Origin: Halieaceae bacterium | GTDB lineage: Bacteria; Pseudomonadota; Gammaproteobacteria; Pseudomonadales; Halieaceae | Length of the DNA: 64,000 nt | Direction of reading: 5' to 3' | Assembly: GCA_902623175.1 (NCBI GenBank) | Contig: CACNSR010000004.1 | Coordinates: 1-64,000, forward strand | In this document: positions 37,820 to 45,992 of the stretch, piece after piece | How positions within the stretch are numbered: the first letter of the stretch is position 1 | Layout: each line of letters begins with the position of its first letter | Notes under the pieces: model-generated | The model's database searches: none | The model's input: the letters and a program-made list of their open reading frames with translations, nothing else | Told to the model about the DNA's origin: nothing | Made by a program: the position numbers and the translations under genes

Positions 37820-38152
37820 CAGTTATGTTCCCCAATCGAAGTGCCTCCACATTACTCATTGCGTCACACACTTTCAAACCACACAGCCTGTGGGCTGTTT
37901 GTCTGGATCAACTGGGCACTAAATAACTTACCATTTCTCCCTCCATCACGACTGTCTCAAGGCTTTGCGCAACTGTGGCCGGATGTGTGAAATAGCGAAC
38001 AATCGATATTACTGTCAGACGTTCGTAAAGTAATGAGGTCATGTCCACCAAAGGGTGTAAATTTGCTTTGAAACTGCTGGCGGACAGACCCCGCGTTCGT
38101 TATGTTTGTCCCCTTTTATTGCAGGCGTAGTCGCCGTCAGGGTTCACTTTTC
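37820..38152. other. Intergenic region, no gene seen
   Basis: About 330 bp between a minus-strand and a plus-strand small gene, visibly more A/T-rich than the neighbours. It must hold the promoters of both, but I see no convincing -35/-10 pair, repeat or RNA. A second possible start for the plus-strand gene lies inside it at 38102. Confidence 0.5.
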
Positions 38153-38464
38153 ATGATCATGTCTCACCTGCTGCGCAAAATCTTTCCCTGGGTCATCGAG
38201 ATTAGTCTTTGGTTGATGCTCTTCGCGGGCGCTGTCATGGGATACGAGGGCAATTATTTTGGTTCGGCTGCGATGTCGACACTTCTTGGCGCGGTCATGG
38301 GCTTTTTTGCAGGGGTCATTCCTTTAGGAATGCTACAAACCTTGATTCGAAACAATATCCTGCTCGAGTCAATGGTCAAAGATGGCTATGGGCGGCCGCG
38401 GTTAAGCCTGCACAAAGGTCAAGTGGTCGAAATGCCTTATGTGTCTTCAGAGGACCAACTGTAG
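38153..38464 (+). CDS. Small two-segment membrane protein
   Basis: About 103 residues from the ATG at 38153 (an in-frame ATG at 38102 adds 17 basic residues). Two hydrophobic segments are seen, IFPWVIEISLWLMLFAGAVMG and STLLGAVMGFFAGVIPLGML (about 10-29 and 39-60), then a polar tail. The tail ends MPYVSSEDQL, a little like the MPYVKDVQEV end of the convergent bPH2 gene next door. No known family is recognised. It converges on the bPH2 gene with 13 bp between stops. Confidence 0.55.
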   Translation: MIMSHLLRKIFPWVIEISLWLMLFAGAVMGYEGNYFGSAAMSTLLGAVMGFFAGVIPLGMLQTLIRNNILLESMVKDGYGRPRLSLHKGQVVEMPYVSSEDQL

Positions 38465-38477
38465 GCTTGCGATAGAT

Positions 38478-39620
38478 TCACACCTGCATTTGATGCGCCA
38501 ACTTGTCCCACGTCGATTTCACTTCTTGAACATCTTTCACATACGGCATATTGAAAGTTTGGCCCTCAGCCGAAATTTTCAAAGTGCCATAACCGAACAA
38601 TGTGCCAACAACCGACCTACGGACCTCTAGGCCGCTGACGCTGTCCGCGTATAAATCTTCTCTTGGGAAGAAAAAGGTGGTGCTCTGGACCACGCGACGA
38701 TTGGTGATAAACCGATCAGAACTACTGAAAAACTCTAGTGTTGCACATGCCAAGGCCAGCAGCGGATAGACAACACAACACAAGAAAATAACGTCCGATT
38801 CCGCGTTAGCATTATCGCTCCATAACAGGAATACGATGGCAAACGCCGCTATCAAGGCCGCTCTCGCTGCGTGCTCCCAGAGACATCCCACGGGGCGCCC
38901 CAGGTTCATGAAAGTATGCTCGCCAGTTTCGCCGTGTTCTCGTGGCGTAAACGCTCTGTCTTTCATAGTGGCCAAAAGCCTCTTGTGTTCGTGCGCTTTC
39001 TCCATTCTCGGTAGTGTATAAGGTAGCGCAAACAGTACGCCTAGCAAAGCCGCCCCAACGACCATTGACACAATGATCTTAAGATCCATCGGCTCGTCGC
39101 GATTCATAAGCGTTTCAAAGGCATCACTGTGAGCGTTGTCAGGGGCAATAGTTGGGTCGATGGCAAAAGATAAAGATCTGATATTGCTGATATTTTTATC
39201 AATAGACGACACTAGCGCTCGCTCATATCGCTCAATAAAGGCAATCGCGTCACTGGTCAGCAGGTCAAAACACATCCCGAGATAGAGCGCATCGCGAGCA
39301 AACTCCCAGGAGCCCACGAAGTCAGGGAGCCCCAATCTTGCCCGAATGTGGTTCACCACAATCAGCAGCTCGCTGCCGCTGGCAAAAGTGTTATCACCCA
39401 TCTGAGCACACCGCGTCTGGGCGAGAAATCCTTCTCCGTCGCGCGGTGCGCATCCAGAAATCGAAACCATCACAGCCGATAGGAAGAGACCCAGAATTAT
39501 CAAGGTCTTTCGGGTCCTCGGTCGACCCGTCTCTAACCTGTACAAGCGCGTTTTGTTATTTTGATTCAACATCAACATCTTGTGGCTCGCTGCTAATGAA
39601 CCTACAAGATAGGAGGGCAA
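38478..39620 (-). CDS. Membrane protein with C-terminal bacterial PH (bPH2-like) domain
   Basis: A 380-residue protein. An N-terminal hydrophobic segment ends in a lipobox-like ISGC (about residue 57), followed by a roughly 120-residue soluble part. Membrane segments lie near 183-205, 253-272 and 280-300. The C-terminus (about 305-375) looks like a bPH2/DUF304 domain (DRFITNRRVVQSTTFFF, LYADSVSGLEV, GTLFGYGTLKI). Starts at Met15 or Met17 would shorten the unusual N-terminus. The PH assignment is from pattern only; function unknown. Base composition is lower in G+C than the flanking operons. Confidence 0.65.
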   Translation of the reverse strand: MPSYLVGSLAASHKMLMLNQNNKTRLYRLETGRPRTRKTLIILGLFLSAVMVSISGCAPRDGEGFLAQTRCAQMGDNTFASGSELLIVVNHIRARLGLPDFVGSWEFARDALYLGMCFDLLTSDAIAFIERYERALVSSIDKNISNIRSLSFAIDPTIAPDNAHSDAFETLMNRDEPMDLKIIVSMVVGAALLGVLFALPYTLPRMEKAHEHKRLLATMKDRAFTPREHGETGEHTFMNLGRPVGCLWEHAARAALIAAFAIVFLLWSDNANAESDVIFLCCVVYPLLALACATLEFFSSSDRFITNRRVVQSTTFFFPREDLYADSVSGLEVRRSVVGTLFGYGTLKISAEGQTFNMPYVKDVQEVKSTWDKLAHQMQV

Positions 39621-39861
39621 ATGCTACAGATCAATAAAGTGTTTCACAAATTTTTCCCGTAAAAATGACCACTTGCAACGTTTATTTGATTTGATAGTTC
39701 GGCAAACTGATGCAAGTCCCGCTGCTAGTCGGCGGCGCCCTGCGAAATCAGAGAAAGCGACCGTCCTGTCACCGCGGAAGACGAATCGTCTTTGGCATAA
39801 GCGATCTGGCAACCGTCCCAAAACGTATGTGCTCTCCAAAAGGCATACCTAAGTGAACTAC

Positions 39862-39972
39862 ATGGAATTTTTGTTTTGGATGGTTGCGGCCATTTTATGG
39901 CTTGGAATAAGCGTCGACTCGGCCCGCAGGCAAACACCGCTTCTTCTGCTTGACCAAACCCACTCTCAGTGA
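39862..39972 (+). CDS. Possible 36-residue membrane peptide
   Basis: ATG at 39862 opens a 36-codon frame with one hydrophobic stretch (MEFLFWMVAAILWLGISVD), too short for most gene callers. It lies 22 bp before another possible small membrane ORF on the same strand. Support is weak: composition and context only. Confidence 0.25.
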   Translation: MEFLFWMVAAILWLGISVDSARRQTPLLLLDQTHSQ

Positions 39973-39994
39973 ACGCTGACACAGAGGCATCACT

Positions 39995-40183
39995 TTGACT
40001 TGGTTGATCATTGGCTTCTGGGGTTGCACCAGCATGTGGCTAATTAGCCTGGCCGGGGACCTTGGACTGGCGCGCGACCCCAACGTCGCACAAGGCCTTC
40101 AATGGCTACCTTTGATCAGCGCCATCGTTTCCTTTATAGGCATGTGTTATTTCGGAAACGCTACATCTATGTTTGGTTGGTGA
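39995..40183 (+). CDS. Possible 62-residue two-segment membrane protein
   Basis: From a TTG at 39995, the frame encodes two hydrophobic segments (LIIGFWGCTSMWLISLAG and PLISAIVSFIGMCYFG) joined by a short polar loop. The start codon is weak and there is no clear ribosome-binding site. A T-rich hairpin-like element follows at about 40250. It could be a real small protein or the remains of a larger gene. Confidence 0.35.
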   Translation: MTWLIIGFWGCTSMWLISLAGDLGLARDPNVAQGLQWLPLISAIVSFIGMCYFGNATSMFGW

Positions 40184-40249
40184 TACTCGACAACGCCCAG
40201 CGGAAGTAAGACACAAGAATCTATAGCGGCTATTGCATTTTTCAGCGAG

Positions 40250-40277
40250 GGAGGCCGCTCGAGCCCGCCTTTTTTTT
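40250..40277 (+). terminator. Possible intrinsic terminator before the Rieske oxygenase gene
   Basis: An imperfect stem (GAGGC pairing with GCCTT around a CTCGAG-containing loop) runs into eight T's. The pairing is weak, but the T-run is long. It would end plus-strand transcription from the small ORFs at 39.9-40.2 kb. Confidence 0.35.
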
Positions 40278-40337
40278 CATTCTGTTAGCAGTAAACTAAA
40301 GCGCAAAACGAAGCAGTAACCCCGGGGGTCACTCCAA

Positions 40338-41693
40338 ATGAATGCGCCGATTCCGACTTTAGATACCTGGCCCCAGCAATCGATTCGCGGGCACAGCATT
40401 CCTGGGCACCGCTATACCTCCCGTGACTTCATGGAGCAAGAATGTGAAAGAATGTGGGCGCGGGTATGGCTATTGTTGGGGCGCGAGGGTGAGCTGCCCG
40501 CGCCTGGCGACTGGCAGATGGAGCCCGTTGGGCGCGAAGAGATCCTGATGGTGCGCCAGCAAGACGGCAGCATCAAAGCTTTCTATAACGTATGTCAACA
40601 CCGCGGCAATCCGCTGGTGGACGAACCAAAGGGCAGCAACCCGCGGCGCTTTGTCTGCCGCTATCACAGCTGGGCATTTCTGCCCGACGGAGCGCTAAAG
40701 TTTGCACCGGATAAAGAGGACTTTCCCGAGGGCAACCCCTGCGGCAAGTTGCGGCTCGCGGAACTCAAGTGCGAGACTTTTGCTGGCTTCATCTGGGTCA
40801 ATATGGACCCCGACTGCGGCCCCCTCAAAGACTACCTGGGCCCGATCTGGGATGAGTGGCAAGCCAGGGAGGTGGATACCTGGCAACGCACCATGGCCAA
40901 CACCATGTGGCTACCCTGCAACTGGAAGGTAGTGCTGGATAACTTCAATGAGTCGTATCACGTGCCCACGGTGCACATGGGCGCGACCCCCTCTACCGAT
41001 CGCACCGCCATTGCCGGGGGCATTAACACTTACTTCAAAGAAACCCAGTTTGATCTGGCGAATGAAGGCCACGCACGTATGATCATGAAAGGCGGCTACG
41101 GTGCCGGCGTCACCGACGCCGACGGCAACATCGTCGAGCCGCTGGCATCGCTCCTCGACTACTGGAGCCTCGACCCTGCCGACTTCAAGGGCAAGCCCGA
41201 GGATACCCGCGAGGCACTGCAGCAAGCAAAACGAGAGCTAGGCCCCGACAAAGGCTACAGCCACTACGCGGCCGTGCCCGACGAGCAGCTTACCGATGCT
41301 TTCCACTACACGCTGTTCCCCAACTTTGCGGTATCGCTGTGGGCTGACGGCTTCCACTTTTTGCGGGCACGCCCTCACCCCACCGACCCGGAACAGTGCC
41401 TGTTTGATAACTGGTGGTATGCCAGCCCCGCTAGCGTGGCAGCCGAGCTAGATGACGGGACCAGCGCCACCGAATCACTTACCGGTAACGGCTCGGATGA
41501 TGTGCCCGTCAAATGGCTGCGCTGCGGCGAGGACTCCATCGGCCCGGCGATCGAGGACGACGTAGCGGTGTTCATTACCCAACAGCGCGGCGTACGTTCG
41601 CGAGGGTTCAAAGGCGCCTACCTCTCAGGCCAGGAGAAACGCATCAGTCGATACCACGAGCGCATCGATGACTACATCGATGGCAAGCTATAA
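40338..41693 (+). CDS. Rieske aromatic-ring-hydroxylating dioxygenase alpha subunit
   Basis: A 451-residue oxygenase that would use O2 and electrons from a reductase to hydroxylate an unknown substrate. The Rieske [2Fe-2S] ligands are C-x-H in NVCQHRGNPL and C-x2-H in RFVCRYHSW (about residues 86-107). The catalytic domain has the bridging Asp and mononuclear-iron His ligands in LDNFNESYHVPTVH (about 203-216). No reductase or ferredoxin gene is adjacent. The next gene, 19 bp downstream, is NTF2-like, the fold of dioxygenase beta subunits. Substrate class (aromatic, steroid, quaternary amine) is not decidable. Confidence 0.93.
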   Translation: MNAPIPTLDTWPQQSIRGHSIPGHRYTSRDFMEQECERMWARVWLLLGREGELPAPGDWQMEPVGREEILMVRQQDGSIKAFYNVCQHRGNPLVDEPKGSNPRRFVCRYHSWAFLPDGALKFAPDKEDFPEGNPCGKLRLAELKCETFAGFIWVNMDPDCGPLKDYLGPIWDEWQAREVDTWQRTMANTMWLPCNWKVVLDNFNESYHVPTVHMGATPSTDRTAIAGGINTYFKETQFDLANEGHARMIMKGGYGAGVTDADGNIVEPLASLLDYWSLDPADFKGKPEDTREALQQAKRELGPDKGYSHYAAVPDEQLTDAFHYTLFPNFAVSLWADGFHFLRARPHPTDPEQCLFDNWWYASPASVAAELDDGTSATESLTGNGSDDVPVKWLRCGEDSIGPAIEDDVAVFITQQRGVRSRGFKGAYLSGQEKRISRYHERIDDYIDGKL

Positions 41694-41712
41694 GTAACCC
41701 AGGAATCCGGGT

Positions 41713-42123
41713 ATGAATGACGCCGACGATCGTAGGCAGCTTCAGGACGTCATGCTCTCCTATGCCGCTGCCGTGGATGACAGAGACATGGCACGCTACC
41801 GCGCCTGCTTTGCCGATGACGTGGAGATTGTGGGTTTTGGCGAAGCCATTATTAACGGCGCCGATACCTGGATCGCATCGGTGCAACGCCAGCTTGAGGC
41901 TTTTTCTGCAACCCAGCACCTGATGAGCCCACAGCTGGCGACAGTATTGGGTGATACCGCTTCTGCCCGGACCGATGTGCAAGCGCTGCACGTGCTGAAA
42001 GACGGCGACGGCGCCATGTTCACGCTTTGGGCAACCTATTTGACCGACTTTGTACGCACCGACAATAGCTGGAAAATTGCCCGCCATGAGCTGGTCATAC
42101 GGGGCACCCAGCAAACTCCCTGA
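41713..42123 (+). CDS. SnoaL/NTF2-like protein, possible oxygenase small subunit
   Basis: A 136-residue single-domain alpha+beta protein with the SnoaL-like start (DVMLSYAAAVDDRDMARYRACFADDVEIVGFG) and C-terminal WKIARHELVIRG strand. It directly follows the Rieske alpha subunit and is probably co-transcribed. It may be a beta subunit or an independent isomerase/hydratase-like enzyme. Family assignment rests on the pattern of the N-terminal helix pair and the DDV motif. Confidence 0.8.
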   Translation: MNDADDRRQLQDVMLSYAAAVDDRDMARYRACFADDVEIVGFGEAIINGADTWIASVQRQLEAFSATQHLMSPQLATVLGDTASARTDVQALHVLKDGDGAMFTLWATYLTDFVRTDNSWKIARHELVIRGTQQTP

Positions 42124-42271
42124 AAACACTGAGATGTCACAGCTTTCCCCAGCGGGCTTAAGCCCAACCCGGCCACTCTCTATTAGCCGCATTGCAATGG
42201 CGCTATTAGCCTGCTGGGTAAACGGCGGTGTGAAGGAGGCCTATCCGAGTCAGGTAAGTTGGCGCCTGTCT

Positions 42272-42733
42272 TCAAGCATCGGCAAATCGATTTAGGTTAG
42301 ACAGTGCCGAGGGCTCATCGGGTACAAGTACGTTGCTCGATCCCCACAAAGCGCGATTGGCGAGGGCGCTGTCGAAGCATTCGATGATCGCGCGAATTTG
42401 GCCGTCCCGAACTTTGAAAATGTGGACGTAGGTCTGGTCGTAGCGCTCACCGGTTAACGCGACGCCATTGTTCTGCGCCATGGCCACCACCACCTCGCCG
42501 CCATCAAACACCACCTGGTGATCGGCGCAAAAGGTAATTTCCTCAGGGTTCACACAGCCAAATACGAGCGGAGTCACCTCCTCAAAAAACCGCTGCTTAC
42601 CCTCATAGATGCCGGATAAAACATGATCCTGTGTCGGACATATCAGACAAAATTCCTCAGCAATGACGCTATCCAGTAAGGCGGTGTCACCGGTCCGGAT
42701 TGCGTCATAAAACTGATCAACAATGTTACTCAT
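42272..42733 (-). CDS. NTF2-like (SnoaL/ketosteroid-isomerase type) protein
   Basis: A 153-residue protein: VDQFYDAIRTGDTALLDSVIAEEFCLI, then a KQRFFEEVTPLVFG helix, then YDQTYVHIFKVRDGQIRAIIECFDSA. That is the standard NTF2 fold with a hydrophobic cavity. The function is unknown. It is convergent with the Rieske/NTF2 pair but not obviously related in sequence to that NTF2 protein. Confidence 0.8.
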   Translation of the reverse strand: MSNIVDQFYDAIRTGDTALLDSVIAEEFCLICPTQDHVLSGIYEGKQRFFEEVTPLVFGCVNPEEITFCADHQVVFDGGEVVVAMAQNNGVALTGERYDQTYVHIFKVRDGQIRAIIECFDSALANRALWGSSNVLVPDEPSALSNLNRFADA

Positions 42734-42831
42734 TGACGCCTCCGCGTTGATAGCGATCTATCGCCTTGCCCGTTTAGACGATTGGCAGCTGTTGTCGATC
42801 GAAGAGCGCCTACAAACTAATGGCGCCATAT

Positions 42832-43149
42832 TCAGGTCTCAGCGCCTGGCGCATCACCTGCGCGTAGCGACTGCAAGTCCGTTATAACAAAGTGAATAAA
42901 AGCGATCCACAAAGTAACGTAGGCGAGGGTGTAGCCCCACAGCCATCCCATAAAACCCAGAATGACGCCCGTTACTGGCACCATCGCTAACCAGTGACCC
43001 GTTACCCAAGCTGAATGTTTCCAAGTGAAGTACACCGCACTGACCGCTGCAACAATCATCAGGATCGAAAAAACATCGTGTGCCCAAGGCCGGGTATACA
43101 TCAGGCCGCCAAGCACCACCGCAGATATTCCTGCAATGGCGTGGGCCAA
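42832..43149 (-). CDS. Small multi-pass membrane protein
   Basis: About 105 residues with four hydrophobic segments (HAIAGISAVVLGGLMY, VFSILMIVAAVSAVYF, WLAMVPVTGVILGFMGWLWG, AYVTLWIAFIHFVITDL). The only start in the conserved-looking part is a TTG at 43149. The frame stays open upstream to a stop near 43241 without any ATG or GTG, and that extension (DIPKDPAPQGGIDSGAL) reads like coding sequence. The gene may use an unusual start or be truncated at its 5' end. No family recognised. Confidence 0.6.
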   Translation of the reverse strand: MAHAIAGISAVVLGGLMYTRPWAHDVFSILMIVAAVSAVYFTWKHSAWVTGHWLAMVPVTGVILGFMGWLWGYTLAYVTLWIAFIHFVITDLQSLRAGDAPGAET

Positions 43150-43302
43150 CGCACCAGAATCAATGCCGCCCTGCGGCGCCGGATCTTTGGGTATATCGCT
43201 TATGCTGGCACCTTGTGTGTCACCACTTTGTTGTTGCTAACGACGCGATCTCGTCAGTCAGCCGCGGTAGGGCATCGGCTGCGCCATCTACAGGATGCAC
43301 CC

Positions 43303-43770
43303 TCAAGGGGTGAGATCCCGGATATAGCCTAGTACGTTGGGGTAGTGCGTAGTGGGGGTACCAGTGGCTCTCAGGGCCGCGACCGCCTCATCGGATACCG
43401 CACCGTATAGCTCAACGGTAAAGTCATCCAAAACTGGAGACACCGTCTCTAGGTACGCGCTCAAATCAGCATTGTTGAGGTGAAAGATCAGCGCTTCGCT
43501 GTTCTCGTATACCTCAGTCCAGATAAAGCCCTGAGGGTCGGACGGGTCCCGGTCAAAGGTATGCAGCAACATACCTGGCTCGCCAGCCTTAACTTTCTTG
43601 TCGACGACAGCAGACAACGCCACCACTTGATCAGCCTGACCGGGCAATGCATGCAATCGCGCAATCAGAACAAAAGCCGATGGACCTGCGGGCAAGGCGT
43701 CCTGAGCCTGCACCACTGAGGACAGCCCGGTCACCGCCAAGGTCAGAATAAAAAATAAGTTAAGCAACAT
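43303..43770 (-). CDS. Exported antibiotic-biosynthesis-monooxygenase (ABM) domain protein
   Basis: A 155-residue protein with a clear signal peptide (LLNLFFILTLAVTGLSSVVQA). A ferredoxin-fold ABM domain follows (FVLIARLHALPGQADQVVAL, then GMLLHTFDRDPSDPQGFIW, YENSEALIFHL). AGGAGGGG precedes the ATG at 43770. ABM domains include haem- and quinol-handling enzymes and stress proteins; a periplasmic form has no settled role. Confidence 0.85.
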   Translation of the reverse strand: MLLNLFFILTLAVTGLSSVVQAQDALPAGPSAFVLIARLHALPGQADQVVALSAVVDKKVKAGEPGMLLHTFDRDPSDPQGFIWTEVYENSEALIFHLNNADLSAYLETVSPVLDDFTVELYGAVSDEAVAALRATGTPTTHYPNVLGYIRDLTP

Positions 43771-43926
43771 GCTGAGCCCCTCCTGATTAGACGACTCAGC
43801 TTAGACGAATCCATTATCTTCTGCGAAACTTTAACGAAACGCTTGGTCTTCGCTGACAGTCAGGGTATCTAGGCGCAGCTCACGAGGCCGGTGCTCGGGC
43901 GTAAAAAAGAGGGTGCCACCGAGTGG

Positions 43927-44334
43927 ATGAACATACTGTTCTTGACCACTTGGGCAATCTGCGTGTCGTACTGCCCTTCACCTCTGTGCATTATCTGTTT
44001 TTAAAACACTTAAACCGTGGCGCGCGGCTGATTGATAAGTTTCCCCGACATTCGGCTGATGTTTGTCTTGATCTTCTCGCTGGCGGCACACTCCATTGAA
44101 ATCAAGTTGCTCGCAATGGCATACAAAGCCTCGATTACCGACCACCTCTTCTTTCCTTACGCAGCGTTCACCACCGCGAACCTTGACGACATCGTGCCAA
44201 CAGGTCCTCTGCGGCTGCTGGCGGGCGTGGAAGCTTTTACGAGCTTTGTGCTGATCACCGGGACGACGTCTTATTTGTATTTGGAGATAACCCAGATGTG
44301 GAGAATTCCGCCCTTAGGGTTTAGCCAGCGTTGA
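43927..44334 (+). pseudogene. Decayed potassium-channel-like (two-TM ion channel) gene
   Basis: Read through two frameshifts, this stretch gives a small ion-channel protein: MNILFLTTWAICV, then in another frame SVHYLFLKHLNRGARLID, then back in the first frame FVLIFSLAAHSIEIKLLA and FFPYAAFTTANLDDIVPTGP followed by LRLLAGVEAFTSFVLITG. Frame changes fall near 43965 and 44045. The pore segment normally reads TTLGYGDI; here it is TTANLDDI, so the K+ filter is also destroyed. The ORF at 44032-44334 alone would be a 100-residue fragment. I call it a pseudogene with good confidence on family pattern. Confidence 0.75.
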
Positions 44335-44539
44335 TAAACGCAAACCGCGGTACCACGCCATCCTGCGTCTCAACGCTCTCCTGAAACATCGACAGCGGGC
44401 GCACCCAGAGACCGCGCTCACCGTATTCTGGTCGGTATACAACCAGCGCTTCGCCGGTTTCTGAATGCTGGGCAACCCCCATTACGGTGTACTCACCGCC
44501 CTTGTAATGACGGTATCGGCCGAGTGCCAGATCACTCAT
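44321..44539 (-). CDS. DUF1653 domain protein
   Basis: A 72-residue protein: LALGRYRHYKGGEYTVMGVAQHSETGEALVVYRPEYGERGLWVRPLSMFQE (positions about 44370-44530) is the whole DUF1653 domain. Its function is unknown. The ATG at 44539 overlaps the rdgC stop (ATGA), indicating coupling. Its 3' end overlaps the end of the decayed channel gene on the other strand. Confidence 0.9.
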   Translation of the reverse strand: MSDLALGRYRHYKGGEYTVMGVAQHSETGEALVVYRPEYGERGLWVRPLSMFQESVETQDGVVPRFAFINAG

Positions 44540-45438
44540 TCGGCGATCCCACCGAATGCTTTGATCAAATCCGTCTGAAGACCCACAAGAATCTCGCAAA
44601 GAATCAGAAAGTCCGCATCAGCCCGGGCGAGTGGATCTTCAACCAGCTCGTCGTTCGCTTCACGGATGGTGTCACTGAATTTCAGGCGGCGCAGCGAGAG
44701 GTCCCTATCAACTACCGCTGCGACCCGCGCGTCCCACTCCAGTGCCAGTTTTTCAACCTGATGGCCAGAGGCCAGGTGTGCCAAAACTTCCTCACTATCC
44801 AGCGGCACGCCGCGCACCTTCACAGAACTGCCCTCTTCACGCTGATTGGCAAAATCGGCCTCATCACCCAGCTCGATCGCCTCGGGAATGCCGCCCTGCA
44901 TCAGCCATTGGGTCATCATATGAGCGGGGGCTTTTTGGCTTTCAGGTAAGACAGCGGGCAGGTTGCCGAGCGCCTCGCGCAGATGGCTGAGCACCTCTTC
45001 CGAGCGCCCAGAGCTGCTACTATCGATCCAGATCCAACCAGCTTGATCAGCGATGATCGCGCGGATCGTGCTGGAGCGGGAGAACGCACGAGGCAACAGG
45101 TCCTGCGTCACCTCATCGGTCACCGCCAGCCGCTCACGGCGGCTGATCTTGCGCCCCTGCGCCTCGGCAATTTGCGCGCAGCGCTCATTGGCCTGCTCGC
45201 GAACAACCGTCGCAGGCAGGAGCTTCTCCTCTCGCTTGAGGCGCACCATCCAGTAAGGCCCCGCCCTATGAACCAATGCCGAAGCGGCATCATCCAGCGC
45301 CGGCACCCACCCGAGGCTGCTCGCTTGTGCGGGCGTGCAGGCAGAAAAAGTGCGCGACTGCAGGCGGCGTTCGAGCTCCTCGGCGTCAATGCCGAGACGG
45401 CTGGGTAAGCGGTAGGGTCGAAGCGCGCGGAACCACAT
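44536..45438 (-). CDS. rdgC: Recombination-associated protein RdgC
   Basis: A non-specific double-stranded DNA-binding ring protein that tempers RecA. The 300-residue protein starts MWFRALRPYRLP and has FSACTPAQASSLGWVPAL, the LPATVVREQANERCAQIAEAQG region, and the C-terminal LSLRRLKFSDTIREANDE. It is coupled to the DUF1653 gene. Confidence 0.96.
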   Translation of the reverse strand: MWFRALRPYRLPSRLGIDAEELERRLQSRTFSACTPAQASSLGWVPALDDAASALVHRAGPYWMVRLKREEKLLPATVVREQANERCAQIAEAQGRKISRRERLAVTDEVTQDLLPRAFSRSSTIRAIIADQAGWIWIDSSSSGRSEEVLSHLREALGNLPAVLPESQKAPAHMMTQWLMQGGIPEAIELGDEADFANQREEGSSVKVRGVPLDSEEVLAHLASGHQVEKLALEWDARVAAVVDRDLSLRRLKFSDTIREANDELVEDPLARADADFLILCEILVGLQTDLIKAFGGIAE

Positions 45439-45548
45439 AAAGCAAATATCCAGCGAGTGTTATGATCGAGGGCCGCGCAGTGTATCGCAGTCTTCGCCAG
45501 CAGGTGGGACTTGGCCTAAAATCTTCCTATCCCCACCAGGAGTACATC

Positions 45549-45989
45549 GTGCGATACCTGCACACAATGATCCGCGCGGCCAATCTCGATGACACCCTCG
45601 ACTTCTTTGTCGATAAGCTGGGACTGGTCGAGGCCTATCGATACGACAACGACGCCGGGCGCTTCACGCTGGTGTTTCTCAGCGCCCCGGATGATCTGGA
45701 AGGCGCCAGGACGCGCCAGGCACCGCTGGTGGAGATAACCTACAACTGGGACCCTGAGAACTATGATGGCGGGCGCAATTTCGGGCACCTGGCGTATCAG
45801 GTCGATGATATCTATGCGACATGTCAGCAGCTTCTGGATAAAGGCGTGACGGTGAACCGCCCACCCCGGGACGGGCGCATGGCATTTATTCGCTCGCCCG
45901 ATGGGATTTCGATTGAGTTATTGCAGTCCGGTGACGCGCTCCCACTGCAGGAGCCGTGGCAATCGATGGAGAATATCGGCAAGTGGTAG
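45549..45989 (+). CDS. Glyoxalase I-family metalloenzyme
   Basis: A 146-residue vicinal-oxygen-chelate protein from a GTG at 45549 with CCAGGAG upstream; a longer frame begins at 45462 but is not family-like. Motifs include YLHTMIRAANLDDTLDFF (first metal His), LVEITYNWD (Glu), GHLAYQVDD (second His) and GISIELLQSG (second Glu), as in lactoylglutathione lyase GloA. A role in methylglyoxal removal is likely, though GloA from E. coli is slightly shorter. Confidence 0.88.
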   Translation: MRYLHTMIRAANLDDTLDFFVDKLGLVEAYRYDNDAGRFTLVFLSAPDDLEGARTRQAPLVEITYNWDPENYDGGRNFGHLAYQVDDIYATCQQLLDKGVTVNRPPRDGRMAFIRSPDGISIELLQSGDALPLQEPWQSMENIGKW

Positions 45990-45992
45990 CGC

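Noticed and set aside
39725-39982. 85-codon minus-strand frame opposite the small membrane ORFs
   Set aside because: Its composition is unstructured, and it has no family-like feature or good ribosome-binding site.
37243-40337. Integrative island with attachment repeats at tRNA-Phe
   Set aside because: No second copy of the tRNA 3' end and no integrase were found within the window, so it is reported only as a possibility.
44032-44334. Intact 100-residue hypothetical membrane protein
   Set aside because: It is the 3' part of a frameshifted ion-channel gene with a broken pore motif.
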